Below are positions 36,317 through 46,184 of a stretch of 64,000 nt of DNA, one piece after another (the first letter of the stretch is position 1; every line of letters starts with the position of its first letter). The notes beneath the pieces were generated by a model. That model did no database searches. It was not told the origin of the DNA and worked only from the letters and a program-made list of their open reading frames with translations. The stretch covers positions 1 to 64,000 of the forward strand of contig CAWEQS010000020.1 of the NCBI GenBank assembly GCA_963811265.1, read 5' to 3'. The DNA is from JAOUJD01 sp963811265. GTDB lineage: Bacteria; Pseudomonadota; Gammaproteobacteria; Burkholderiales; Burkholderiaceae_F. The translations under genes were made by a program, and so were the position numbers.

Positions 36317-39300
36317 TTACCGAAGGCGGCTCGCTGCGGTCAGCAACGCGCGGTTGACGGGATTGCGGTGCAGGAAGCTGTCGCGGTACGCGTCCGGCAC
36401 GTGCGTTGCTGCGGTGTGCTGGATCCAGGCGACCGCCGTGGCGAGGAGTTCGGCCGCGCGGCCGGCCTCGCCGTTGGCGAGCAGCACGTCGCGACCGATC
36501 GCCGCCGCGGTCGGCGGGTAGCAGTCGGCCGCGTGCAATGTCGGCAGCAGCCCTTCCAGCGCGTTCCAGCGCGCGGCGGCCGCTGCAGTGTCGCCGCCCT
36601 GGAGCGCCGCCCGCGCGGCCAGCAGGCGCGCCTTCATCGCGATCCCGCCGAACTCGCGCGACTCGGCGGCAACGAGTACGGCATCGCACAGTTCCAGTGC
36701 CGGGCGCGCATCCATCGACTCGGCCTGTTCGAGATCGAGCAGGGCGCCGATGTAGTAGTCCGTGCCGCGTTCGAGGAGAGAGCGCGCGCGTTGCAGGTCG
36801 GCCGCCGGCGACGCTCCCAGCAGCCGCGCGATGCGCGCCGCCAGCAGCGCCCCGCGCGCGGCGACGTGGGTGACCGACGGGGCCTCGTAGTCCAGCAGCT
36901 TGTGCGCGCGGGCGAACTGCCCCAGATCGATCAGCGTCATGGCCGTGTTGTTGCTGCACACGGCGATCCACAGCGCCTGTCCGTCGCGCCGGAAGATGTC
37001 GAGCGCGCGTTCGAACGCCTGCAACGCGATTCCGTAGTGGCCGAGCGCCGCGCTGTACAGGCCGACGTGCGCCTCGATCACGCCGCCAATGGGCCCGCCC
37101 GTCGCACCGAGCTCGACCTGCAGCGCGCGCGCGCGCAGCGCCTGCTCGTGGGCCCGGTCGACATGGCCGAGGTTGCCGTGCACGGTCGCCAGGTTGGTGG
37201 TCAGCATCGCGATCTCGGCGAGATCGCCCTGCTCTCGCGCGCAGTCGATCGCGCGCGCGAGCGCATCGGCCGTGCGGCCGAGCCGGCGCGCCGAGTTGAG
37301 CACATAGGCGAGATCGGACCAGTAGTGGCCGCGCTGCTCGACCGATCCCTCGGTGGCGACCAGGCCCTCGAACGGCGTCAGCTCGGCCTCGGCCTCGTCG
37401 GTCCTGCCTTCCTGCGCCAGCCCGACCGCGAGCAGGCGCGCCGCCTCGAAGCGCGGCCATGGCGATCCGAGGCCCTGCGCCAGCGCGAGCGCCTGGCGCG
37501 CGCTCGCCACGCCGGTGACGTGATCCGCCGCCATCAGCGCCGCCGTCGCGCGCGCCGTCAGTGCCGCGGCCTTCTGCGCGTCGGTACGCGCGGCGGCGAG
37601 CATGTCCTCGATCACCCGCTGCGCGTGCTCGACGCCGCGCACCAGGATCAGGCTTTCGACGCTGGCGCAGCGCGCTTCGAACGCCGCCTCGGCGTCGCCG
37701 GCGCGGTCGAGACAGGCGAAGGCGGATTCGCGGTGGCCGACTTCCTCGATGCGCCGCGAGGCCCGCCGCGCGGCGTTCGCGGCGCGCAGGTGGAAGTCCG
37801 CCGCCCGGTGCCATGCGCCGGCCTCGGCGTAGTGCTGCGCGACCCGCGCAGGCGCGATCGACTGCGCCTCAAGGTACTCGGCGATGCCGCGGTGGAGCAG
37901 CCCGGCGATCGGCGCGGGAACCGCGCGCGCCGCGACGTCGCCGATCAGGTCATGCACGAAGCCGTCCCCGCGCAGCACGTGAGCCCGCTCGAGCTCGGCC
38001 CACGCTTCCGTCAGGTCGAGCGGGTGCGTCTGGAGTACATGGGCGGCCAGCGCCGCGTTGAAGTCGGCCCGGGCGAGCGCGGCGACGCGAGCCAGCCGCA
38101 ACGCCCCGGGGCTGAGCTGCGTCAGTCGACGCTCGATCAGCGCGCCGACGGTCGGCGTGGTCGGCAGGCGCCCGTTGTTGCCTTCGGGCTGCGCCACCAG
38201 CGCCCCGAGCGTCTCGAGGACGAAGTACGGATTGCCGGCCGTGTGCTGGGCGAGCGGCGCGGCCAGCCGCGCGGAATCGATTCCGTCGAGGGACAGCGAG
38301 TCCAGAAGCTGGCGCACGTCGGCTTCCGTGAGGGGGGGCAGGGCCACTTCGACGAGCGCCGCGCCGTCTTCCACGCTCTGCCACCCCGCCAGCGTGGCCG
38401 GTGTTTCCGCGCCCCGCACCGCCAGGGCCAGGGGCAGCTCGACAGCCAGCAGCGGCAGCAGTTCTAGCGAGGCCGCGTCGGCGAAGTGCAGGTCGTCCAG
38501 GGCCAGTCCTGCGAGGCCCACGGAGCGTCGCGCGCCCAGGGCTTGGACCACCGCCTGCCGGAACCGCGCCTCGTTCAGCGTGCCGATCGGCGGCGTGCCG
38601 AGTTCCGGCAGCACGCGCGCGAGTTCCGTCCGCACGTCGCCATCGAGCGACGCGGCCTGCAGTGCGTCCGCGCCCGGCCCCAGGGCCGACCGCAGCAGTC
38701 GCGCAAGCAGCGCGTACGGCACGCGCTCGTCACCGGGGCGCGCGCCGATCATCGGGATGCCGCGCGAGTTGGCGAAGTCGCCGAGCAAGCGTGACTTGCC
38801 CATGCCCGCGTCCCCCAGCAGGACGGCCACGCGGCCGCGCTTCCACGCGTCTTCCAGTTGACGCCACTCTCGCTCGCGGCCGATGAGCAGCGGCGGACGG
38901 GCAATCGCCGGTGGCACCGGGCGCGACACGCCGCCGGGCAGCTCGCCCGAGCGCTCGATCAGCTGCGCCAGCACGCGCGTCTCGGCGCCGGGCTCCGCCG
39001 ACAGTTCGTCCCGCAGGATCTGCCGGCACCGTGCATGGGCGGCCAGCGCCGCCGAGCGGTCGCCCCGCCGGTAGTGCAGGCGCATCAGCAACCGGTGCGC
39101 CTGTTCCGAGAGCGGGTCTTCGGCCACCAGGCGCTCGGCGAAGATCAGCGCACGGGCGACATGACCGCGCGCTTCCTCGTGGGCGAGGGCGGCCGCGATG
39201 GCGTCGCGGCGCATGACCCGGACGCGTTCGCGGGCGCTGCGCACCCAGTCGTCGAGCTCGTCGCAGTCCTCGTAGCCGAATGCACCGAGCAGCTCCCCGG

Positions 39301-39757
39301 CGGCGGCGGACGGATCGTCCGCCAGCCGCGCCGCCAGCGCCGCCAGGTCGTGCTCGACGCCCTCGGCCAACACGAGGGCCGAGTCTTCGACGACCACTTC
39401 GCAGCCGGCGCCGCGCCGCAGCCGGAACAGGCGCTGGCGAAGGCTGTTGCGGGCCTTCTGCGGGTCCCCGTCAGGCCACAGCAGCGCGGCCGCGCGGGCG
39501 CGCGGAAGAGGTCCGTCGATGGCCAGCAGGGCGAGCAGCGCCGCGTCCTTGCGCTCGAGCGCCACCAGGGCGCCGCTCGGCAACACGAGCGCGGGGACGG
39601 CCAGCAGGCGCAAGCGCGGCAAGGCGGGAAACGGCGCAGCAGGCAAGTGCACCTCCTCGGCGGAGAACCAGCCGGGCCGAGGCCCCATGGCCGGGTCCCG
39701 GCGCGTTCGCGCCGCGCGCGCCCGGCGCTCCATCGTCGTTTCCATGGAACGCATCAT
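36317..39757 (-). CDS. Large BTAD/AAA-ATPase/TPR transcriptional regulator, 1146 aa
   Basis: This is an intact long frame. The N-terminal part has an OmpR-like DNA-binding and BTAD module (ALLWPDGDPQKARNSLRQRL, then VAEDPLSEQAHRLLMRLHYR). A STAND-type ATPase follows with Walker A LLGDAGMGKSRLL and LALDDLHFADAASLELLPLL as a Walker B-like block. The C-terminal 600 residues are TPR-like helical repeats (for example AHKLLDYEAPSVTHVAARGA). Such proteins sense ligands through the repeats and control nearby genes. Several in-frame Met codons lie in the first 60 residues, so the start is uncertain. A divergent target is not obvious. Confidence 0.85.
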   Translation of the reverse strand: MMRSMETTMERRARAARTRRDPAMGPRPGWFSAEEVHLPAAPFPALPRLRLLAVPALVLPSGALVALERKDAALLALLAIDGPLPRARAAALLWPDGDPQKARNSLRQRLFRLRRGAGCEVVVEDSALVLAEGVEHDLAALAARLADDPSAAAGELLGAFGYEDCDELDDWVRSARERVRVMRRDAIAAALAHEEARGHVARALIFAERLVAEDPLSEQAHRLLMRLHYRRGDRSAALAAHARCRQILRDELSAEPGAETRVLAQLIERSGELPGGVSRPVPPAIARPPLLIGREREWRQLEDAWKRGRVAVLLGDAGMGKSRLLGDFANSRGIPMIGARPGDERVPYALLARLLRSALGPGADALQAASLDGDVRTELARVLPELGTPPIGTLNEARFRQAVVQALGARRSVGLAGLALDDLHFADAASLELLPLLAVELPLALAVRGAETPATLAGWQSVEDGAALVEVALPPLTEADVRQLLDSLSLDGIDSARLAAPLAQHTAGNPYFVLETLGALVAQPEGNNGRLPTTPTVGALIERRLTQLSPGALRLARVAALARADFNAALAAHVLQTHPLDLTEAWAELERAHVLRGDGFVHDLIGDVAARAVPAPIAGLLHRGIAEYLEAQSIAPARVAQHYAEAGAWHRAADFHLRAANAARRASRRIEEVGHRESAFACLDRAGDAEAAFEARCASVESLILVRGVEHAQRVIEDMLAAARTDAQKAAALTARATAALMAADHVTGVASARQALALAQGLGSPWPRFEAARLLAVGLAQEGRTDEAEAELTPFEGLVATEGSVEQRGHYWSDLAYVLNSARRLGRTADALARAIDCAREQGDLAEIAMLTTNLATVHGNLGHVDRAHEQALRARALQVELGATGGPIGGVIEAHVGLYSAALGHYGIALQAFERALDIFRRDGQALWIAVCSNNTAMTLIDLGQFARAHKLLDYEAPSVTHVAARGALLAARIARLLGASPAADLQRARSLLERGTDYYIGALLDLEQAESMDARPALELCDAVLVAAESREFGGIAMKARLLAARAALQGGDTAAAAARWNALEGLLPTLHAADCYPPTAAAIGRDVLLANGEAGRAAELLATAVAWIQHTAATHVPDAYRDSFLHRNPVNRALLTAASRLR

Positions 39758-39860
39758 TCAGGCGAGGGCGTTACCGGGACGTTATAGGTATGCGCCGGCC
39801 ACTGCGCAAGGGGCGGACCGCCGAGGCAAGCCGACGTTCAAGCACCGGGATGCCGGATGT

Positions 39861-39894
39861 GAAACGGCCCGCGCCGGGCAGCGTGGGCCGTTTC
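39861..39894. terminator. Terminator-like hairpin downstream of fadD
   Basis: GAAACGGCCC (39861-39870) and GGGCCGTTTC (39885-39894) are perfect inverted arms around a 14-nt loop. It lies 53 bp past the fadD stop on the minus strand and 100 bp upstream of the BTAD gene. Stem ends AAA/TTT give a short U tract only. Confidence 0.55.
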
Positions 39895-39947
39895 GTTGAC
39901 GGGCGGTCCTGCAAGGCCCCGCCCGGAATCTGGTCACTCTACGCCGA

Positions 39948-41644
39948 TCAGGCCGGCATCGCCTCCTTGCCCGTTGACACGGCCGGCGTGCGCAGCTCGC
40001 GCCGCAGGATCTTGCCGATCGGCGTCTTCGGCAGCGGCTCGGTGCGGAACTCGACCATCCGCGGCACCTTGTAGTTGGTCAGGTGCTGCCGGCAGTGGTC
40101 GATCAGTTCGCGGTCGGTGAGGCTCTCGTCCTTCTTCACGACGACGATCTTCACCGCCTCGCCGGACTTCTCGTCCGGCACGCCGATCGCGGCGACCTCC
40201 ATCACCTTCGGATTCATCATCACCACGTCCTCGACTTCGTTCGGGAACACCTTGAAGCCGGACACGATGATCATGTCTTTCTTGCGGTCGGTGATCTTGA
40301 ACTGGCCGAGCTCGTTCATGAACCCCATGTCGCCGGTGCGGAACCAGCCCTCGGCCGTGAAGACCTTGGCGGTCTCTTCCGGCTTGTGCCAGTAGCCCTT
40401 CATCACCTGCGGCCCGCGGATGGCGATCTCGCCGACCGCGTTGATCGGCAGCATCGAGCCGTCGTCGTCGAGGATGGTGGCCTCGGTCGACGGGATCGGC
40501 ACGCCGATGTTGCCGCTCCAGTCCTTGATGTTCAGCGCGTTGGAGATGACGACCGGCGCGGTCTCGGTCAGCCCGTAGCCCTCGACGATCGGCACGCCGG
40601 TCATCTGCTTCCACCGCTCCGCGACCGCGTGCTGCACGGCCATGCCGCCCGCCGACACCACTTTCAGGCGATGCAGGTTGAGTTCGGCGAACCCGGGTGC
40701 GTTCAGCAGCCCGTTGTACAGCGTGTTCACGCCGATCATCACGGTGAAAGGCACCTTCTTCAGCGTGTGGATGAAGGCCGGCATGTCGCGCGGGTTGGTG
40801 ATCAGCTCGATGTGCGCGCCGATCTTCATGAACACCAGGTTCGTGGTGGTCGCGTAGATGTGATACAGCGGCAGCGGAATGATCGCGACTTCCTTGCCGT
40901 CGAGCAGGTCGCGCGCGATCCAGGTGCGCCACCTGCTGCACGTTCGCCACCATGTTGGCCTGCGTCAGCATCGCGCCCTTGGCCACGCCGGTGGTGCCGC
41001 CGGTGTACTGCAGGAACGCGATGTCGTCGAGGCGGACCGGCACGTCCTCCAGCTTCTGCGCCATGACCCGCGGCGAGCGCGTCGTTGAACGTGATCGTCT
41101 GCGCCAGGTGCCACTCGGGCACCATCTTCTTGACGTGCTTGACCACGAGGTTGGTCAGCATCCGCTTGAAGGCCGGGAACATGTCGCCGATCTGCGTGGT
41201 GATGATCGTCTTCACCGGCGTGCGCGCCAGCACCTCTTCCAGCGTGTGCGCGAAGTTCTCGAGCACGACGATCGCCGTCGCGCCGGAGTCCTTCAGCTGG
41301 TGCTCGAGTTCACGCGCGGTGTAGAGCGGGTTGGTGTTGACCACCACCACGCCCGCCCGCTGCGCGCCGAACAGCGCGACCGGGTACTGCAGCAGGTTCG
41401 GCAGCATGATCGCCATCCGGTCGCCCTTCTTCATGCCGACCACCTTCTGCAGGTAGGCCGCGAAGTCCCGGCTCATCTGGTCGAGTTCGCGGTAGGTGAT
41501 CGACACCCCCATGTTCCCGTACGCCGGCAGGTCGGCGAACCGGGCGCAGCTCTTTTCCAGGATTTCCTTGAGGGAGCTGTAGGCCGCGACGTCAACTTCG
41601 GCGGGAATCCCTTCCGGGTATTGCTTCAGCCAGGTTTTTTCCAT
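39948..41644 (-). CDS. fadD: Long-chain fatty acid-CoA ligase FadD-like, frameshifted twice
   Basis: The three frames combine into one ANL enzyme: N-terminal MEKTWLKQYPEGIPAEVDVA, then MAIMLPNLLQYPVALFGAQR, P-loop YTGGTTGVAKGAMLTQANMV, VEGYGLTETAPVV, FRTGDMGFMNE, KDMIIVSGFKVFPNEVED and the C-terminal Lys in LPKTPIGKILRREL. Shifts lie near 41062-41070 and 40915-40922 (a GC repeat). The start AACAAGGAGCGGAGACAATG has a good ribosome-binding site. FadD activates fatty acids for beta-oxidation. It lies 231 bp downstream of the LysR gene on the same strand and has a terminator-like hairpin after it. Confidence 0.88.
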
Positions 41645-41875
41645 TGTCTCCGCTCCTTGTTACCAAGTCCTCGGTCCATTAATGGCACGCGAATGCTGCG
41701 GTGCATGGCCTTGCGTCAAGGCGGTGGCAATGAGGGTGCGCGGGCCCCGGACTGCCCCCGGGTCAGGGGCAGCGAAACTGCGTAGTTGTTACGCGGAGGG
41801 GATCAGGCGCGCCGTGCGCGGCGGGCGGGCGTGGCGGCGCGCCGCTTCCGCGCGGCCGGTGCCACGGGGGCGGGG

Positions 41876-42783
41876 TCAGGCTGTCCGGTCGCGACCAGCT
41901 TGGCGCCCGAGGGCGAGCAGCGCATCGCGCAGCGGGGCGTCCACGTGGGCGCCGACGACCAGCATCAGGTCGACCGTGATGTCTTCCGCGAGGTCGATCG
42001 CCCTCACCCCGGGGTAGGGCCGGGCCGCGATCGCGCGCGGCATGATGGTTCCGCCGCGTCCGGCGGCAATCTGGGCGAGCAGGCCCATCGCGCCGACCGC
42101 CGGCGCTTCCTGCGGGTGGCGGAAGCCGATCGCCGCGTACTGCCGGCCGAAGTGGTCGTACAGCAGCGGGTTGTCCGCGCGGCGGAAGCGGAAGAACGCC
42201 GGCAGCTGCTTCATGTCATGCAGCGAGATGCGATCCTGCGATGCGAGCGGATGCGCCTGCGGCACGAACGCGGCGTGGCGCTCGCGGCCGACCGTCCGGT
42301 GCGCCAGGCCATCGGTCTCCAGCGGCCCCGTGACGAGCGCGGCGTCGAGTTCGCCGCGCTTCAGCGCCGCCATCGACTCGTGCGTCGCGAGGGAAATCAC
42401 GTCGACGCCGGTGGCGAGCCGCGTGGCGAGCAGCGCTTCCTCGAAGAGCCGCCAGGCCCGCGAGGTCGGACCAGTACACCATGCCGAGCCGCAGCCGCCG
42501 CTTCGGGGCCGCCTGCGTGTTGGTGATGCGCTCCATCGCGGCGTCGCACGAGGCGAGCAGCGCGCGGAACTCCTGCAAGCGCCGCCTCGCCCGCGGGTGT
42601 CAGTTGAACCGCTTTCGTGCTGCGTTCGAGCAGCTGGACGCCCAGCGCACCTTCCAGCTCGCTGATCTGCCGCGACAGCGGCGGCTGCGTGATGTGCAGG
42701 CGTTCGGCGGCGCGACGGAAGCTCAGCTCTTCCGCCACGGCGACGAAGTAGCGCAGCTGGCGCAGGTCGATCGTCCGGTTCAT
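41876..42783 (-). CDS. LysR-family transcriptional regulator, frameshifted twice
   Basis: The N-terminal winged helix is clear: MNRTIDLRQLRYFVAVAEEL, then RAAERLHITQPPLSRQISEL and LGVQLLERSTKAVQLTPAGE. After shifts near 42585 and 42455 the substrate domain continues as RRLRLGMVYWSDLAG, LFEEALLATRLATGVDVISL and ELDAALVTGPLETDGLAHRT. The length (about 300 residues) fits the family. It is divergent from a kelch lipoprotein and upstream of fadD on the same strand. Its ligand and targets are unknown; control of either neighbour is possible. Confidence 0.82.
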
Positions 42784-42878
42784 GCCGAAAAGGTATTACA
42801 CAAATCGCAATTCCCCCAGACCGGGTTGCTACGTAGAGTCCGCGCCGCGAATAAACGGCTGCGCCGGAGGAGGTTGCG

Positions 42879-44240
42879 ATGAGAGTCTGGGGATGGATGT
42901 CGGCGCTGGTCGCCGTGGCGCTGCTCGCGGCGTGCGGCGGCGGCTCGGACGGGCCATCGGCCCCGCCGGCGCAGCCGGCGATCGCGTCGTTCGACGCGAA
43001 CAAGGCGGCCTTCCTGATGGGCGAACGCGCGCAGCTGACGCCGGTGTTCAGCGGCGGCAGCGGCCGCATCGAGCCGGGGGTCGGCCCGGTGCAGAGCGGC
43101 GTGGCGATCACCACGCCGGCGCTCGAAGGCGACGTCACGTACCGGCTGGTCGTCGAGGCGGCCGGGAAGCAGGCGGTGTCGCGCACGCTTGCGCTGCCGG
43201 TGAGTCACCGCGATCGATTCGTCGATGCCGGGCTGTTCGCAAGCGCGCTCCACTCCGCGGTCGAACTGCCGGACGGCAGCGTGCTGATCGTCGGCGGCTG
43301 GCGCGGCGCGAGCGTGAACTCGAACTCCATCGATCGCTTCGACCCGGCGAGGCAGACGTTCAGTCCGGTCGGCGCGATGGCGACGGGGCGCGCGCTGCCG
43401 CGGCTCGTCGTGCTGGCCGACGGCAACGTGCTGATCGCGGGCGGCGCAACGTCGATCGCGAGCGGCGTCACGTACGAACTGTTCGACCCGCGGACCGGAC
43501 TGGTGTCGCCCGCGGGCGTCCCGATCCGCAACCGGCTGGGCCACACCGCGACGCGCCTGGTCGACGGCCGCGTCTTCATCGCCGGCGGCCTGGAGCAGGA
43601 CACGGCGGAGATCTGGGACCCGATCACGCGCACGGCGCGCCCGGTCGCCGCGCGCATGAACAATCCCCGCGAGTGGCACACCGCGACGCTGCTCGCCGAC
43701 GGCCGCGTGCTGCTGGTCGGCGGGTACACGCTGGCCAACGCCTACTGGCTCGCCGAGATCTTCGATCCGCGCACCGAGCAGTTCACGCCGGTCGGCACGC
43801 CGCGCTTCACGCCGCAGGTCGAGGTGCTGGCGCTGCACAGCGCGCATCGGCTCTCCGATGGCTCGGTCCTGATCGCCGGCGGCGAGTCGTTCAACCCTGC
43901 CGTCGTCGAGGACACCCGGCCAACGACTTCGGTGCTCAGGTTCGATCCCGCCACCGGGGCTTTCACGCCGCTGTCCAGCCTGCTCGTCCCGCGCACGTTG
44001 ATGACCGCGGTGGCGCTCGCGGATGATCGGCTGCTGATGTTCGGCGGCATCACGGTTGACGAGTCGTACACCGCGACCGGCGAGCTGTACCGCCCGGGCC
44101 GACCGGCGACTCCGACCGCCAGCCTGGCAAGCGGCCGCGCGTGGCACACGGTGTCGCGCCTGCCCGGCGGGCGCGTGCTGATCGTCGGCGGCCAGGCGCC
44201 GGACGGCACCATCGTGCCGAATGCCGTGATCTACGAGTGA
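42879..44240 (+). CDS. Kelch-repeat lipoprotein
   Basis: The start MRVWGWMSALVAVALLAACG gives a lipobox (LAAC) and a GGGS linker. A small Ig-like region precedes five or six kelch-type blades with repeated units such as LPDGSVLIVGG, LADGNVLIAGG, VDGRVFIAGG, LADGRVLLVGG, LSDGSVLIAGG and LPGGRVLIVGG. It should form a beta-propeller anchored to the membrane. GGAGGAGG precedes the ATG. It is divergent from a LysR gene. Function is unknown; kelch domains bind proteins or glycans. Confidence 0.85.
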   Translation: MRVWGWMSALVAVALLAACGGGSDGPSAPPAQPAIASFDANKAAFLMGERAQLTPVFSGGSGRIEPGVGPVQSGVAITTPALEGDVTYRLVVEAAGKQAVSRTLALPVSHRDRFVDAGLFASALHSAVELPDGSVLIVGGWRGASVNSNSIDRFDPARQTFSPVGAMATGRALPRLVVLADGNVLIAGGATSIASGVTYELFDPRTGLVSPAGVPIRNRLGHTATRLVDGRVFIAGGLEQDTAEIWDPITRTARPVAARMNNPREWHTATLLADGRVLLVGGYTLANAYWLAEIFDPRTEQFTPVGTPRFTPQVEVLALHSAHRLSDGSVLIAGGESFNPAVVEDTRPTTSVLRFDPATGAFTPLSSLLVPRTLMTAVALADDRLLMFGGITVDESYTATGELYRPGRPATPTASLASGRAWHTVSRLPGGRVLIVGGQAPDGTIVPNAVIYE

Positions 44241-44247
44241 AACCACC

Positions 44248-44967
44248 ATGACGAAGAAGAACATGAAGCCGAGCCTTGCCTTGTCCGCGATCGCCGCCCT
44301 CGTCCTCGCCGGGTGCGGCGCGATCCAGCCCGCGCGCATGGCGCTGCCCGAACCGCTGCGCGGCGCCGAGCCGATCAGCGTCGACGGGATGGGCGCCGGC
44401 CAGCGCGGCACCTTCCGCGCGGGCGATTACAGCGGGGAGTACGCGCGCTCGGCCACGCGGCTCGAGCTGTTCGGCGACTTCGCCGTGTTCGACCGCGGTC
44501 GCGCGACGTACACGGTGAACGGCGTGACCGCCGCGCCGCTGTTTGCGCGCTGCACGGTGCGCCAGACGACGATGACGGTGGGCATCATCGGCTTCGAGCC
44601 GAAGAAGCTCGCGTACGAGTGCGACTTCAGCGAGCAGGGCAAGGGCGTCGGCGTGCGCTTCACGCTGCAGGAGGGGCGCGACGCCGGCGTGCCGAAGACG
44701 ATGCAGGCGGAGCGCCGCGGCCGCATCGACTTCAACGGCACCACGGTGACGATGCGCTCGGTGCACGCGGTCGAGGGCTCGCCGCTTCCGCTCGGCACGC
44801 CGATCGGCTACGTGTTCGAGCGGGATGGCCGCGCGGTCGGCGCGATCGAGCTCAACGGCCTGACGCCGCGCCTGTGGCTGCCAGCTGGCAACGACGACAC
44901 GCGGCGCGCCTCGGTCGCCGCGGCGATGGCGCTCGCGGTCTTCTGGGATCCCGCGCAGCGGCCCTGA
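44248..44967 (+). CDS. Hypothetical lipoprotein, 239 aa
   Basis: MTKKNMKPSLALSAIAALVL then AGC gives a lipobox. The mature domain is strand-rich (RLELFGDFAVFDRGRATYTV, GFEPKKLAYECDFSEQGKGV) with two Cys (ARCTVRQ, YECDFS) that could pair. It lies 7 bp after the kelch lipoprotein stop and is probably co-transcribed with it. I recognise no family. Confidence 0.65.
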   Translation: MTKKNMKPSLALSAIAALVLAGCGAIQPARMALPEPLRGAEPISVDGMGAGQRGTFRAGDYSGEYARSATRLELFGDFAVFDRGRATYTVNGVTAAPLFARCTVRQTTMTVGIIGFEPKKLAYECDFSEQGKGVGVRFTLQEGRDAGVPKTMQAERRGRIDFNGTTVTMRSVHAVEGSPLPLGTPIGYVFERDGRAVGAIELNGLTPRLWLPAGNDDTRRASVAAAMALAVFWDPAQRP

Positions 44968-45124
44968 CATGGCTTGCCATCGCGCTGTCATCCCCTAGGT
45001 AGCTCTTCCTACGCACGCAACCTGAGCGTCCCGGAAAGCGGTGGTTCCTGCGTCGAATGCGTGCAGGTTCGACGCGATGCGTTGCATAGTGGCCGTCGAT
45101 GCATCGCGATGGAGCTCGCATTGG

Positions 45125-45520
45125 ATGAGGGTCCTGATCGTCGACGACGACCTCGTCAGCGCCGAAGGCCTCGTGACGCTGCTGACGGCCGCGGGCCACG
45201 ACGTGCGCCTCGAGGTGGGCGCGCACGCTGGCGCGGATGCGGTGGCGAGCTGGAACCCGGACGTCGTGCTGCTCGACATCGGACTTCCTGGCAACGGGGC
45301 CTACCTGGTGGCGAGCGCCGTGCGCGCCGAACCCGCCACGCGCACCATGCGCCTGGTGGCGCTGACCGATTGGGGGCAGCAGGAGGACCGGCACCGCTCG
45401 GCGGAGGCTGGCTTCGACCACTACCTCGTGAAGCCGGTCGATCCGCTGCACCTCAAGGTGCTGCTGAACTCGGTCGCATCGGGCCCGCGCGCGACCGCAG
45501 GCCGCGCACCGAAGGGCTGA
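45125..45520 (+). CDS. Single-domain response regulator (receiver only)
   Basis: The 131-residue protein is a lone receiver domain. VLIVDDDLVSAEGL gives the acidic pocket, VVLLDIGLPGNGAYL the phospho-acceptor Asp, ALTDWGQQEDR the switch Thr and DHYLVKPVDPLHL the conserved Lys. There is no output domain, so it probably works in a phosphorelay or binds a partner, as CheY-type proteins do. No kinase gene is adjacent. The ATG at 45125 is chosen because MRVLIVDDD is the usual receiver start. Confidence 0.85.
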   Translation: MRVLIVDDDLVSAEGLVTLLTAAGHDVRLEVGAHAGADAVASWNPDVVLLDIGLPGNGAYLVASAVRAEPATRTMRLVALTDWGQQEDRHRSAEAGFDHYLVKPVDPLHLKVLLNSVASGPRATAGRAPKG

Positions 45521-45683
45521 ATCCCGCGCCCATTGCGAAATCGGGCGCGCTCGCCGTCGCCCGGGGGTTGATGTCCATCCAGTGAGGCGTCTTGCCGGCG
45601 GCGGCCCCGTCGCTCCAGCGCGGTAAAGTTCGCCCTGCGCCCCCGGGGCGCATCGTTTTATCTCCCGACGAAGCGAACGCCGC

Positions 45684-46169
45684 ATGGAAGAGCAGGATCT
45701 CCCGGTCGCACGCGACCAACGCCACTTCGAGGACTACCCGGTCGGGTCGGTCGCGCAGTACGGCCCGACCATCGTCGACGAGGCCGAAGTCATCGAATTC
45801 GGCCGGCGCTTCGATCCGCAGGACTTCCACACCGACCCGGTGAAGGCCGCGAAGAGCCCGTTCGGCGGTGTGATCGCCAGCGGCTGGCACACCGGATCGA
45901 TGATGATGCGCGTGCTGGTCGACCGCTACCTGTCGCGCTCGGCCGGGCATGGGATCGCCGGGCATGGACGAACTGCGGTGGACCGCGCCGGTGCGGCCAG
46001 GCGACGGCTGTGGTTCAAGGTCACGGTGATCGAGGCGCGGCGCTCCGAGTCGAAGCCCGATCGCGGCGTGGTGCGCATCCTGATCGAGGTGATGAACGAC
46101 AAGGGCGTCGTCGCGATGTCGGTGAAGGCGATGACGCTGGTGCGCTGCCGGACGGCGGTCGCGTCTTGA
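45684..46169 (+). CDS. MaoC-like (R)-hydratase / dehydratase with two compensating frameshifts
   Basis: Hot-dog fold protein of 161 residues. The start HFEDYPVGSVAQYGPTIVDE and the hydratase motif FDPQDFHTDPVKAAKSPFGG match MaoC-like enoyl-CoA hydratases. The frame drifts at 45947 and returns at about 46005: the stretch GMGSPGMDELRWTAPVRPGD, expected for the family, lies in another frame between these points. So the protein is probably intact and the sequence carries one insertion and one deletion. It precedes a TctC gene and menB, and may act in the same acyl-CoA pathway; this is inference from order. Confidence 0.8.
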   Translation: MEEQDLPVARDQRHFEDYPVGSVAQYGPTIVDEAEVIEFGRRFDPQDFHTDPVKAAKSPFGGVIASGWHTGSMMMRVLVDRYLSRSAGHGIAGHGRTAVDRAGAARRRLWFKVTVIEARRSESKPDRGVVRILIEVMNDKGVVAMSVKAMTLVRCRTAVAS

Positions 46170-46184
46170 AGGAAGAAGGGAACC

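Noticed and set aside
36245..38467. Plus-strand open frame of 740 residues opposite the BTAD regulator
   Set aside because: It is antisense to a gene with clear domains; its translation is Arg/Gly/His-rich with no motif, a normal by-product of high GC.
41645..41875. Possible small gene between fadD and the LysR gene
   Set aside because: The only frames are short, Arg/Ala-rich and lack a ribosome-binding site.
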